Below are positions 1 to 12,076 of a DNA stretch of 64,000 bases, piece by piece. A program made the translations under genes and the position numbers. The notes under the pieces were generated by a model. It had not been told where the DNA came from and searched no databases. It worked only from the letters and a program-made list of their open reading frames with translations. The DNA is from Saccharina japonica (taxonomy: Eukaryota; Sar; Phaeophyceae; Laminariales; Laminariaceae), in assembly GCA_008828725.1 (NCBI GenBank), contig MEHQ01001301.1, positions 62,001-126,000 on the forward strand, in the 5' to 3' direction. Position 1 is the first letter of the stretch; each line of letters starts with the position of its first letter.

Positions 1-708
1 GTCGTGCCATGCCTCGTGAACGCCAGCAGCCTCACCACCTGCATTGCAGACAATCTTGACTATCAACTGTAGAGTTTTACCAACCTCCACGGACTTGATC
101 GTTCGTATCTTAATATGACTCGTTTATCGTCTGTATCTGCGTTCTTCTGGCCTTGAACGGTACCATCGCGATTTAGAGTTATGCCTCAGTACATGAGACC
201 CGTTTCTGTGTGCGTGTGTGCCGTAATCGACGGCTCTTCGGCAAGTTGATGAGCAGCCAGCCAGAGCTCATGACGTTTACGCGTTTAAAAAATCTAATTT
301 CAGATATGATTTTCAAGTTCTTGTCCGTGGGATTTGATGGCTCTCCGCGAAGGGTTTATACGTGTCTCGTCGAGCCCTGCTTGCGCTGCAACGTGTCCCC
401 ATCGATTGCTTGCCTGCACGATAACACAATCGAAATGTTGAATGTTAATCTTCACGCTCCGTCGAGCTAGTATGACTTGCGGCAGGGGCTTGCCCTTGCC
501 CGAAACCACCACCCAAAGCTATCTAGAGAGCTGGTGTGCCGCGGAAACGGACCAGATGCATGGAAGGCTTTATTGTTATCACTGTTGTGTCCTGGTTTCG
601 GTACTTAGCTGTTGAGGCATTGTCAGCGTGAGAGATGTTTAGGAGTCTTTGTATCGCGTGTTGCCCACACCGCCACTTTTGCTCCATACCCCCTGACCCG
701 TTTCTTAG
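1..708. other. Left-edge segment without an assignable exon
   Basis: No stretch here matches the missing N-terminal exon of the GPHR gene that begins at 709, which should encode a first membrane helix. Short open frames exist on both strands but none has a plausible splice context plus a recognisable product. The GPHR start codon is therefore either left of the window or in a short exon I could not see. Confidence 0.5.
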
Positions 709-3700
709 GCTGTACTTCCGAGAATGGCTGTTCGCGCACCACAGCTTCCCGCCGGCGCAGGCAAAGCTCGCGGGATCGACGACGGCTGCTTGCGACGACG
801 GGGCGCTCTCGTTGAGGGGCGCCGGACGAGCTTTCGCGGCAACCTTCGCCCTGTCATGCTGCATCTTCGAGGCGGGTGTTTTGTTATGTTCCATGTTTCT
901 CTGCAAACGGCAACAGCAGTGGGATATAGATCAAGCGTTGGACTGCTGCTATCCCGCGGATGTAAAAGTAGCAGCCGCAGCCGCAGCAGCAAGAAGTTGG
1001 GCGCTGTGCTACTTTACGAGGCGTTTCTTGTTGTGCAAGCAAGGCTGCTGTGCTCGTCGTTAGATGCGACTACATTACGTGTGATGTTTCTTCACGTTTG
1101 CTTTGTGGTCCGAGGCTTGCTCGCGGCTCATTCCACCCCTAGACAGTTGAAAAGCGCGATGTCATGAATTACCTGTGTGGAGCCGCCCATAAATGCCCAC
1201 TGCCGTTGCACTATGCTAGTTGCAGTTTGCGTCTCCCGTCATTCGCAATTTTGGGGGAAACGTCATCATCAGGACGAAAAGACGATTGCACAGCGGCAGG
1301 GGACGACGTTTTGCATCACACACGACATCGAGTTCGAACCCCGGGTTTTCATAACCGGGCAGGCTTGTTTGCAAATGACGGGAAGTTCGCGACGCACTGC
1401 AATGCGATGAAAAAGTATCCGTGGCGACGGCGGGATGAGTTTTGGAACAGACACCTGACGTTTGGGAGTGGTTCAGTGACTCTGTGTCTAATCTACAGAT
1501 AGCTACTTGTACGTAGACACGCTCATACGCTGTAACGGGCTGTAAAATGAGTGCCCAGGAAAGGTGGACGCGCTAGTTTGGAACGACAGCGGCCGCTCTA
1601 GTGATGGCGAAACGGGTTCGCCTCCCGAGGGTGGTTGCTTACTTCGTCAAGAACCGAAGAGCCCCACCAAGGGCTGGTGAGGTGTAGCTGCTGCATTTCA
1701 TGTTTTTGTGGGTCATCATCGCCGACTTACCTTCTTGTCAATCGTTGTTTGTGCGTTTTGCTCGTGTTCCGAAACGTTTGTGCGCTTGCCAGTTGATCAT
1801 CTTGGAGTTCGCGGGATTGCTTAACCCCGTCTCTACAGCTTTGGCTTGGAGGGCTTGCCTGGGTCTTATGGTGGTCAGCCTTCACTGGGTTTTGCCCTTT
1901 CTGTTGGCGTTCGCTTGTCTGGGAGAGATGGGTCTCGGCAGGTGAGTAGTACACAGTCACAGCAGTGAACTTATTGAACGAAGTAATGGCCATGGCACTT
2001 ACTCTGTACTGTTTGCGTTGGTTGGGGTCGTTCGAGTCGTTTTTCACGACTCGGCGGTTCCGGATTTAGACCGGGTTACATAACCGCCACATCCTTGACA
2101 CACAAGTTTTCTCGAAAATTTATATCGATAAGGAGCGTCCGCGCCCATGAGATGCCCGCCGCAACGCTGCGGTGATTAATAGGTGTGCCTTTTGTGAAGC
2201 ACCACGCGTTGATATGTTTTCCGCATCAACATCTGACGTATTCTGTGTATTCCCCCTTTCGTCGCAGTCGGTCTTCGTGCGTGGGCGCACTGATGCTGCT
2301 GTCGATCGTGCTGGTCGTTGCTTCCCGCCTCGAAGCCCAAGACGCAGCCGGAAATTTCGAAAGCGCCGTCGGCGGGTGAGAACTATCTACTTGCGGCGGG
2401 CGGGCGGGCGGAACTAGAATATTATTAATGACGACATCCGGTGCAATGTGTCGGTCTACCGCCATGGTGGGTTTGGTAGCAGTACTAACGCTTTCTTGCA
2501 CATTTTTCGTCCGATTAATCGGACCGGGCCGGCTAAAACCCCGGAAATATCTCGAACAGCGCTCCTGACCGAGATGATTTTGGCCGTATCATAGCAGTTG
2601 CGAAATAGTTGCATACGTACGCAGGAAGGGTGGAGGTCCATCAGCGTGCCTGAGGTCCATTAGCGTGCCTGAGCGGGTGCCGTATATGGTTGCCAGACTC
2701 TTTTTTCCTGGGCTCTTCACGGGTCATGACCCGACCCTCGGGTTGGGTCAGAAACTTTTCGAAATCTCACGGGTGGGGTCAGGTCGGGGTGGGGTCAGGT
2801 CGGCAGGTTTTCAATTTCGAAACGGATCGGGTCGGGCCATCCTTACTCGACCGGACCCGACCCGACCTGACCCTCGAGGTTTGACCCGACCCGTGAACAG
2901 CCCTGTTTTTTCCCACGGCGTTTAAACGATTAGGCCGAAAAAGGGTGCCCACAGAGGTCGCCGGCGGGCGTTGTTTATCCGCGACATCAAAACGAATCGT
3001 CGTGTGGAGGTTGAAAAACGCCAGCGATCGAAGGCCTTTTTCAGTTGCCCCTTTTAAGAAACTAACGGCGTAAGCAAGTTACCAACATTTCGCGGAAACG
3101 GCTTCGAGGAGCGCTTGCCATCAGCAGTTTAGGCGCTCATCTAGGCCGTTGCGGCGCTTGTCCGGCACGCCTGCCTCACGCGGCCGTCGTTTCCTGTGGT
3201 CCGCGGTGTCCATCCTCCTTCGACGGCTGTGCTGCGCTGAGAAGAAAAAAAAACGTGTAGTTGTTGGAGGTGGGCGAGGGTGGGTAAGTAGTAGCGCTCG
3301 TATATACGGTATAGAGCAAAGCTCGTTTGCTGACGCTCGTGTACAGTTGCGGTGCGCCATCGTCGTGCGCTGCTGACCATCCCTTCTTTCCTATGTCTTA
3401 CGGTAGACCGGGAGACGCGCTCTCCGAAGGAGAAGGAGGAGGAGGAGGAGGAGATGCATCAACCGAAGGGTTAGCTTCTGTCTTCTCCCTAGAGGTCGGT
3501 TCTTGGTGCCGCATTAATTTCCTTTTTTTTTCGTTGGTGCGCCGTGTCTCAACAAAACGAGTGTTTCCATTTGCCATCGGGCGTGCAGGCGTTCACAGCT
3601 CGAGTCGGAGGCGATATTGGCCGTGATGCTGATGTGAACGGGCGGGTACTTGCGGAACCTTGTTTTTTTTTTGGGGGGGGGGCGGGGAACTGGGTATAAT

Positions 3701-6700
3701 CCTGGCAACGTAAGCTACGAAAGTGCTGCTTCCTTTCCGGTTCTGTAGTTGTGGCGTCCTCTTCCACTTTTGTTGCCCTCGTCGGCATGTTCGATATTTC
3801 TCGCGGCTGTGCAGTGAATGACGGCAGTGAATGACGGACAGAGGAGATCTGCCGTCCTCTTGTTTCCCCCACACGGCCGCCTTTCTTTTTGCGCTATGTA
3901 CGCCTTTTCCTAAGAAGATGTGTTTTGTTTCATCGGAACGTGCCTTGTGGGCGCCATGCTCCTCGCTTTTGTCGGATGTAAGAGACTGAAATTCCGTCCG
4001 GGTTTGCACTCACGTGACACGCACATCTGGATTCTGATAGAGTGAAATATATCGAAAGTTCGCCAAATTGCACGTTTGCCAAATTGCACGTGTGCCAAAT
4101 TGCACGTGTGCATTCAAGGGGGGGGGGGGGGGGGGTTTACACACCCCAACTTTGAACGGCATGGAAAGCGGTGTCAAACACAGAAAGTGGGCCGACATCC
4201 GATAGAACACTGCTCTTGGCATAAGCTACCCCCTCCCTACCCCTTCTCCACTGCCTTTTTTTCCGCGCCGACTCTCTCCGCGACCGATGTCATCTCGGTT
4301 TTGTTTTTGGGCTGGCCCAGGCCGGCCTCGTAAGGGTGGGCGTCGTAGGCGTGGCATCGCTTGCTCTTTTGAGCGGGTTCGGAGCGGTCAACCTTCCGTA
4401 CCAGCAGCTCGCCACCCTTCTGCGCAGGGTGCCCCTCAGGTCAGCGCGCGGTTAGTGGTTGGTTGCAGTAGCCGCAGCAGTTAGTAGTTTCCTACTGAGA
4501 TGCAGTGCGTCGGCTTTAGAAAAATATATCTGGGGATGGCACGAAGGGCGAGGAAAATTGCTTCTGCGATTTTGCTATTCATACCGCTGTTGTGGTGTGC
4601 GGTTGTGCTGTTCGCAGTGTGGCAGGACTCCTGTCCTATGCCGCTGACACAAAGCTTGCTGTTTTGCTCCACCAGGTTGTACATACCGCGTCTTCCGCTT
4701 TGTCTCCGTCGCTGCGGTAAAGGTCGAGAAGTAGCAATGTTGACGTTTGGGGCGGCGGTGTGCTCGTGTCATGCATGACCGTGGTAAACCCTCGCATCCC
4801 TGTGTACAATGCCCGGACGGAGCGCGTCGAGTTTTCACCGACAAGGCAGACATTGCTTGCACCAAGCAAAAAGCGCCGTAAGGTGTTCGGTGGTCGGCGA
4901 GTTGTATGAAGGGTGAACTGTATCCTACTAAGAACCGCTTGTGAGGCGGGCTTGCATATGGATGACAGCTTCGAATTAATGGAATTGTTGTCTGGTGTGG
5001 TGGGGGTCCCCGCGTTTTTCGGGCTGTTTTTTCAACCTATTGCCGGAACAAGCTGAAGGGCGCTCTTGATGTACACCAAAGGGGGTGTTGTGCAGTCGTC
5101 GAGTTGGCTGCTGAAAGCTGAAGGCTTTGCCTTGCTGTAATATAAGAAAATGGGTTTTTGTCTCTTTGAACCCGACTTCCAGTTGTGCCCGTCTTGCAGA
5201 AACCAAAAACACCCGTACAAAATGCATGTTTCTCGCTGATCGCGACACTGTGTTTGGTACGGGAGGGGCACGGTCGAGCTACGTAGTACACATATTGGGG
5301 CAACTGCACCCCATATGTTTGTGTTAACATGTTTACTGATTATCCGACCCGATACTTTTTTGGCTGTAAAACTGGCGTCAGCAGCAATGGTCGCATTATG
5401 ACGACCACAATGTCTGATGACCCCCCCCTCCCCTCCAACGGACCACCGTATCCTCGACGCGAACGATTGTTCCGCGCCGGCAACAGCCTCGTCCAGTCGC
5501 GCGAGAGGAGAGCTAGGCTCACGCTTGCGGACATCGGCCAGCGGAAGCGGCGAGCGGTGATCGCCAGGGCAGTAGCTGGTTCTCATAGCGGAGGCGGCCG
5601 CGGCGCTGCCGGCGGTGGCGGCGGAAATCACGGGGTGAAGTCGCCTGGGCGGAGTCTTATCGGCAGGGTAGTCCAGGCTTTGACCGTCCGACGGTCGGAT
5701 AGGCATTCTGCCCAACAGGCTGCTGAAGTGAGTATATATCGCGTCTTTTTTTAAGGGGACGCTTCTGAACCGCCGAGGTGCCCGTGCGATGGAGGGCAAG
5801 GCTTGCCATATTTATGTACCGTATACCACACGTATGATAAGATAACGCACTCCCTTGGACATTTTTCTCGGCTGAGTTTCTCCGAAGCAGGGGGGGGAGG
5901 GAGGGGGCACACACAACGGGAGATGGTGGCTTTGAGATTATCTTGAACGGGACCTGTTCGTAGATTCACTCATCGCTCGTTGACGAGAAAAATCAGCATG
6001 GAATGTAGTCCGAGGGGGTGTGCTATGTTATCACACGGGTGATAGGGTATGTTGCCGGTGTCGTACCTTTTATTGCTGCAGTCCCGCTACGTATATAGCA
6101 GTCTTGCTACCAATTGTAGAAGGTTGACCCAAGTCAATGCAAGGCTCCAGACCGGACCAGCTTCGGCGGCCAACAGTTTTTGGGCGTTGTTCTCCATATG
6201 TTTGGCGCGCTGAGGGGGGGGAGGAGAGGGACTACCTGGTATGTCGTTTTGAGCCGAGTAGCGTTCCTGCGTTGGTGCTTCGGAAGTAGATATTGCCAGG
6301 CGCCAGTGGAAATGTTCATCTTGTCGCGGGCGTGTTAAGCTTTTTATCTGTTAAACCGACTCGGCCCCCTTTCACAAATACAACCTTGACTGCTGGCACA
6401 AGCCGACAATCCATGGACAAAACATGTAACCGCGGAATTTTCCCTGGACTAGCGTGGCCTCAAGCGCGCAGCGAAAGTTGGCGTGATTCGACCCGGGCAG
6501 AGAAGGGTGCCGCACCCTAGTGATGAAATGAGGCGTGCAGTCCTGTCTGCGGCAAAAGACAGTGTGACCACAGGCATTTGCATGACGAGCCTCTGTGCGG
6601 TTGCTCGCTTCGCCGCCGCTTGTTCCCCTTCTGGGTTTTGGTGAAAGACGAGCGTGTGGGGCGAATGCTATATAGATACTGATCATGATCGATCACGTTG

Positions 6701-9700
6701 TTGTTGTTGTTGTTCTCGCGTTCTCGCATGTTTCGCAACTAACAGAGAGACGCGATCGTTATTTGTTTTGTGTTTATCGAGAGGGTTGTAATGAATCAAT
6801 TTCGCGAAAGTTGGACGCGACATGCACGTGCCTGCAGGACGGTAACACTCGCGCCTTCCTCTCTCTCGCTTTTGGTCCGCCGCCGTCGTCGCGTTCGTCG
6901 GCCCGTGGGCGAGGGGTTCGATTGCAGGCGGAGACGGCCAGTCTGGAGCAGATAGCTCGGGAGCTCTTCCTCGAGATCGCTGATTGCCGCCGGGTGAGGC
7001 CTGTTGGTTAGCGGGGCGCGGGGAGGGAAACAAATGTTTGATGGAGGCGACGCATCGATGCCTAAACGACTTTGCTTGAAAGCACCCAGTCTTAGGGGTA
7101 CCGGTGCCACGAAAGCTTTACTTTTTTTTCGACTCGCCGTCCGTTTTCCCCGGAGTCTGTACCTATGTAAGTCGAATGTACTTTTTACTTGCCGGTAGTC
7201 CCAACAGTTTTTGTTTTAGGCGTGTTGGCATCCGGTGGGTTCCTCGCGATCGTTCTCGTCTTGGTTTTGCTGTTCGTGGGCTCCTTGGCATCGCTGACGA
7301 TTATATTACGAGTACGCCACAACACGTTGGAAACCCAAAGTCTGAAGGGGTGACAGGGGCAAACAATCCTCTAGAGGTTTTTTACTTTGTTGTATTCCTT
7401 GGTTCGACGTGTGCTGCGGCAGGGTGGCAACCTACCTATTTCTGAGGGCGGTCAGTTGAAAAGCTCTACACCTCACCCATTTGATACAAAATGATAACTT
7501 ACCCTAACAATGAACACAACAAGCCCGTGGCCAAGGTGTGTCAGGAATACTATTCTAACACACGAGCTCTATTCCAGCGATAAAGCGTGCCTTGTAAGGC
7601 ATACGCCTTATTGGGTAGCTCCTCGGTCGAGGAGTATACTAATAGTGTATTCCAACTATAAGCCGCATGCCTTATTGAGTAGTTCCTCGGTCGAGGAGTA
7701 TACTATTACGGGGGGGCATAGTAAATAGGACCAGATATTGTTAGTAAAAACAGGGAAATATATATATATATTTGTGTCTACCGTGGGTCCTATTTACTAT
7801 GGCCCCCCGTGATAATAAGTCATATATATTTAGGCCAAAACTGTGCTCCCCCTATCCTGGCACGGCTCCTTCATCGCGCTGAAGAGAATGCCGCGACGTC
7901 AGAAGTAGTCACCAACACATTTGAATGGCACATGTCGTTACTCGTGCGTCTGCGGACGATGTCAACTAAAAAAACGACCGCAGTATCATAGCCCGCCCTT
8001 TCTAATGGTATAGCAGACACCCTAAACACCAGACACTCTAAAGCAATGACGTGACGCTAATGATGGTGGCATGTGCTCCACGTTTGTTTGTACCCGTGCG
8101 CCGCGTGTGTCGCTGTGTAGATACAGGAGCAGCAACGGCGAGCGCGTACCCCGATGGGACGGGTCCTCGTGGGATTCGGGTGAGAAAGGCATAGGATCAG
8201 ACAAGGATGTTGGATTTTAATTATTTGGAGATTTAAGATCGGAGAGCTTTTTCAGGTGCATCTTTTGCTTATTTTTTACTTAACACCTGGTACCTATGTA
8301 TGGTAAATACGAACCAGATATACGCGAGCTGTGAGTTTAAATGGGCTGGTCGGTCCCTAGGTTTGCAAGCTGCTCGGTGCGTTGGGCAAGCAAGCTGAGT
8401 GGTACGTTGGTCACCTGTAATATATATGTGTATCGTCGTGAAGGTGGTGCTGACAGTTTGCATCCTTATCAACTGCAGGAGTGGGAAGAACGCGAGATCA
8501 ACATCCGCGCTACCAAATACCAGGTATAAAGCAACAACTAATACCGAATACGTGGTACGTACGTATATAATATAAGTATTGTGACTCCAGCATCAAACGG
8601 ACATAAACGTGTGGGGGTGAAGTACGAGACACTGCGCGGTAGCAACCACAGCAATTTATGTACCCCTCCTCCCCGCCTTCGGCCCTCGCGTTTTGCTCGT
8701 TCTTATTCGCTGCTGGGTCCGTCCTGGTCCAGTGCTGTGATGTTTGCGTACTGCCTTACGCGACTGTGGAAAGCCGGAGTAACGGTGTTGTGGGTACCTT
8801 ACGTGTACGGCAACAGCAAGGGCACAGCGGGAGGGGAGGGAGGGGAGGTGCCCATGGATGACCCAGCGACTCGCCTGGTGCGATTCGCCCTCAGCCGGCA
8901 CCTGCTGGTCGACGCCGATCCGGAGGGATGGAGCGAGGTGATTCACGGTAGACCATCTCCGGTCGAGAGTTGACAGTCGGATTCCTCTCGATGGATCAAA
9001 TCAGACGGTGGCCTCCATCAAATCGACACCCCCCGCGCTTTGCTTCATATCACCCCCGAGAAGGAAGTACCCGTTGCTAGAAATGAAGCGCTTACGATTA
9101 GTCTCCACACACCATACCTTCCTGATGATGGTCGGTCGACCTATTGCTGTTTTTTCGCCCGTCTCGTTCCGATGTATACCATGAAGCCGAGGGGCAGTAC
9201 GACACAGGTCCGCTGTCCTAAAGTGCTGGAGCGGGTGCTGACATTCAAGGTTGCCGCAGGAGACAGACTCGCTGCACCATGCCATGTGGTGTCCGGTGTT
9301 CGCTTCATGCGAGGCCTCACCTTGTTCCCTCTCATTCTTGTTGAGTTTTTGCTGCCCCCTTGTCTATCCTCCTCCTCGTGCGCATGTCATTCCTTGTGCT
9401 CCGCTTCTTGGAACGGTTACTGCGCGGTTGACGTCGCTCTCCGTTCTTGCCGTCGCAGTTGATATCGTTCGTCCTGATTGGCGTCCTCGTGCTGCTGCAG
9501 ACGAGGGGGTTTCTCGTCACAATGAGGACGTTCTCCAGAGCTTCGATGATTAGCGGGTAAGCTACCGCGACCCGGCTGTCTCCGTGCTTCGCCGCCGATT
9601 GTTTTCTGTCGCTGCCTGTCCCGTGCTTTATTTCCACACTTTCGACAAGAGACCAACGAGCTTTATCCGCCTTACTGTTGTTCGCGGCAACTGCATAATA

Positions 9701-11922
9701 ATAGACATAGTTGCAGAGTCGTGCTACGGCAGCTATTGGAGTTGCACTTTGGAGCGAAGACATGTATCGCTGACTATTTAGTATACCCCTCCACTGAAGA
9801 CCTACTAAAATATCGTCGGACCAAAAAAATCAGTATCATAATGATATTTTGTTGTATCGGGCTTAATAGCTTCCAATTACGTTTTCTCAATTTTCTCAAA
9901 AAAAGGTCGTTGGGTAAGGTACTACTAATAAATAGTATAGGGCTCCTCTAGGGACCTAAACAAATAAAGGGGCTGCCCCGACCGTAGCTCTATAGATAAT
10001 GTTTTCGTAGCGCTTTAACCCTTTAACTATTGCCCAAGTTACCCCCACACTAATTCCAAGTATTTTATCCCCAAAACGGGGAAGCAGTTATCAAGCGGTT
10101 AACACTGGTATAGATAGGACACGCGGTCGGCTTCATCGAAAAATACGGCGGATGGCCGTGGCGCTGCGGACGTCGTGCTTTTGCCAGAGTCGGGGCATCA
10201 GGTATTGGAAAGCGAGGAAGACTTACCGTAGTTCAAAGTCTCTGGAAACGTGTTTTGTTTGACCTTGAATTCGATTGAGGACATGTGTTGTTGCGACCTC
10301 TTTTGAGCTTCTAGACCTTGGCAATGCTGGTAGCCGTTTAATTTAACGCAGCTAGTGTATACGTATTTGTGTGCTAACTGTGGGGCATGAACCTTGGGGG
10401 AGAAGAGTGTTCCACATCGAAGAAGTGAGGGTGAAGTACGACTAGTTTGGCCAAAGTCATGCACGTCATGCGCTTTGGGTCTACCATCATCCCCGCCAGA
10501 GGTGCTCACGTGCCATGCACTCGGCAATCTCGACCCGACCGCTACCATAGGCTGTGGTAGCAGTAGCGGTGGTCTCGAATGACCGCACCTTGTTTCGAAT
10601 GACCGCACCTCATGTATCGACCAAACAGACGATGGGCTGGGCAGCATTTCTCATCAATCTAACATTGACAGTCCGAGGCACCCTGCTACAAGCCCGAGCA
10701 TGCGGTTGACACGTTCTTGCCCACTCTGCGCCCACCGCCCCCCCGCCCCCCCTNGCCCCCCCTCCCTGCCCGGTACACTCAAGCCTTTCGATACCACCCC
10801 AGGTGCTGTCGGTGCTTCTCTCTATGCTCATGGGCACATACTTGACGTCTAGCGTCATCCTCATGCGCGTCAATCTGCCGCCGAGACATCGCGTCGCCAT
10901 AACAGCTGTGCTTGGCGGCATGAGGTAAATCACGGGCTGCAAAACGTGGTCCTGGGAGGCACTTCCTTGGACGCCATCTCAATATAAAGTTACACTATTT
11001 AGGTGGAGTCGAGTTTGTTGCTATCAGCGGTGGGAACACTCAAACCGAACCCCCAGCCCCCCCCCATTCCTTTTACACGTCGATACTCTGGTGCCGGTAG
11101 CGCATGCTGGTGTGGCTTTGCAGCTGTCTTGGGGACAGAGCAAGTGCGGTTCGCATCATAGCCTTTTGTTTTTTCACCAGCGCCCCCATCCCCAGTGTGA
11201 TATATCTGAACTTGTCGCTGTTTTGACCTACTCTGTACAACCGCCCTTCGTCAGAAAAATCCCCACGTTGTGACCTAGTTTGTCACAACTTAAAAAATTT
11301 CACGCCTTACTGTTGCGTGGACTGTCATGCAGAGTGACAGTGGGCTGTCACGTGAAGCTCATTCGCTGCGCTGCGGCTCGTCACCTGATGTTATGCCCCC
11401 CCGTCGCGGCCACCGGAAACAATATCGGACCGGTCTAGAAGCTGACCGTAGCATCTAATACTGGTGCGAGCAAATCGTTTACTATTCGGTCGTCCCTCGC
11501 GTACCCCCCCTCCCCGTCAACGGCGCCTTCTTACGCTCCCGCTACCGACGCACGCGCCGAACGGATGCAACAGGTTCAGCTTCTACCAGCGATGGTTCGA
11601 CACGGTATTTTTAATGTCCGGGTGTGCGACCGCTGTGACGCTCTTGGTGTTCCATGTCGCCAATCGTAACAGCGACGCCGACCACCACGACGACCACGGC
11701 GTCACGGAGCGGACAGACGCCAAACCGTTAGCGGGGGAAGGAAACAGTTTCCATGTCCCCGGGATCGGTAGTTGGGGAGCGAAGGGCGGCGGCCCTGATC
11801 GGGAGGTTCGGGCAAGAGGAAAAGTGGTACCAGATCGTTTTGTTTCGTTAGAAGGGCAAAACGAGTCCACCGCAGGGGTGAGGGAGACGGGTAGCCGTAG
11901 GGCATCGACGAAAGAGTCTTGA
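709..11922 (+). CDS. GPHR: Golgi pH regulator / GPR89-GTG family multi-pass membrane protein (5' partial)
   Basis: The GPHR (GPR89/plant GTG) family is an anion channel-like regulator of Golgi acidification. Exons seen: 709 to about 910 (FAATFALSCCIFEAG, helix 2), 1839-1941, 2268-2375, 4321-4439 (VRVGVVGVASLALLSGFGAV), 5385-5727 (basic loop), 6928-6993 (EQIARELFLEIADCRR), 8121-8179 (RRARTPMGRVLVGFG), 8733-8937, 9459-9556 (ISFVLIGVLVLLQTRGFLV), 10784-10924 and 11574-11922 (FSFYQRWFDTVFL). Splice phases agree across every junction from 4321 to the stop. The junction 910-1839 and a small exon between 2375 and 4321 are unresolved, and the 2268-2375 exon is divergent. The loop in exon 5385-5727 is Gly/Arg-rich and longer than in animals. 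The last exon adds a polar tail of about 80 residues not present in the human protein. Identity is based on matching family blocks in the correct order. Confidence 0.86.
2701..2913. mobile_element. hAT-like non-autonomous inverted-repeat element
   Basis: A segment of about 197 bp (2708-2905) starts CTGGGCTCTTCACGGGTC and ends, read on the opposite strand, CAGGGCTGTTCACGGGTC. The interior is built of GGGTC/GACCC blocks and can fold on itself. TTTTTTCC is found immediately left (2701-2708) and right (2906-2913), as expected for an 8-bp target duplication of a hAT transposon. It lies in the GPHR intron after 2375. No coding capacity. Confidence 0.55.
4062..4135. repeat. Three 16-bp tandem repeats followed by a G run
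   Basis: The unit GCCAAATTGCACGTGT (first copy ends TTT) occurs at 4062, 4078 and 4094. A run of about 17 G starts 10 bp after the third unit. The block sits in the GPHR intron before the 4321 exon. Confidence 0.85.
4759..4964 (+). repeat. Dispersed repeat family R1, copy A
   Basis: This 205-bp stretch shares ordered blocks (ATGCATGACCGT, CCTCGCATCCCT, CATTGCTTGCACCAAGC, TCCTACTAAGAACCGCTTG, CTTGCATATG) with 61281-61490 on the same strand, and partly with 45828-45925 on the opposite strand. It has no coding capacity. It lies in the GPHR intron between 4439 and 5385. The element type is unknown. Confidence 0.75.
6689..6718. repeat. GTT microsatellite
   Basis: GTT trinucleotides run through 6697-6714 (with GATCATGATCGATCAC just before) in a GPHR intron. 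Simple repeat only. Confidence 0.7.
7604..7705. repeat. Duplicated 38-bp block containing a palindrome
   Basis: CGCCTTATTGGGTAGCTCCT, followed by CGGTCGAGGAGTATACTA, at 7604-7641 is repeated with few changes at 7668-7705. Each copy contains the palindrome CCTCGGTCGAGG. The second copy runs directly into the left end of the MITE at 7702. Confidence 0.8.
7702..7815. mobile_element. MITE family M1, copy 1
   Basis: Terminal inverted repeats of about 29 bp: left arm 7704-7732 (ACTATTACGGGGGGGCATAG at its start) and right arm 7785-7814, differing at one or two positions. The core is AT-rich and includes a TA tract. The same ends occur at 28364-28490. The short, non-coding, inverted-repeat-bounded structure fits a MITE. 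It lies in the GPHR intron between 6993 and 8121. Confidence 0.75.
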
Positions 11923-12076
11923 CGTTGACTACAGGACTTGGAGTGGACGAAATAGTCTTGCAGATGACGAGAGAGTCTTGCAGATGGCGAAGGAGTCTTG
12001 ATTTTTACGAAAGAGGCTTGGACTTGCCGATTGGATCTTGGAAATGGTCTCGAAGTTGACGTTGGAGTCTTGGAGT
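11907..12076. repeat. 20-bp minisatellite spanning the GPHR stop codon
   Basis: A unit close to GACGAAAGAGTCTTGCAGAT recurs with a near-exact 20-bp period. The CTTG core ends at 11940, 11960, 11980, 12000, 12020 and 12040, with decayed units before and after. The first unit contains the last sense codons and the TGA stop (11920-11922) of the GPHR gene, so the array starts inside the coding sequence and continues into the 3' UTR. Confidence 0.85.

Noticed and set aside
7222..7353. Hydrophobic frame VLASGGFLAIVLVLVLLFVG as a GPHR membrane exon
   Set aside because: It follows a good acceptor, but has no place in the family alignment: the exons at 6928-6993 and 8121-8179 already join in phase and cover adjacent family blocks.
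8479..8523. Candidate 45-bp exon EWEEREINIRATKYQ
   Set aside because: It has acceptor and donor, but including it would break the phase between 8179 and 8733, which otherwise fits the family sequence.
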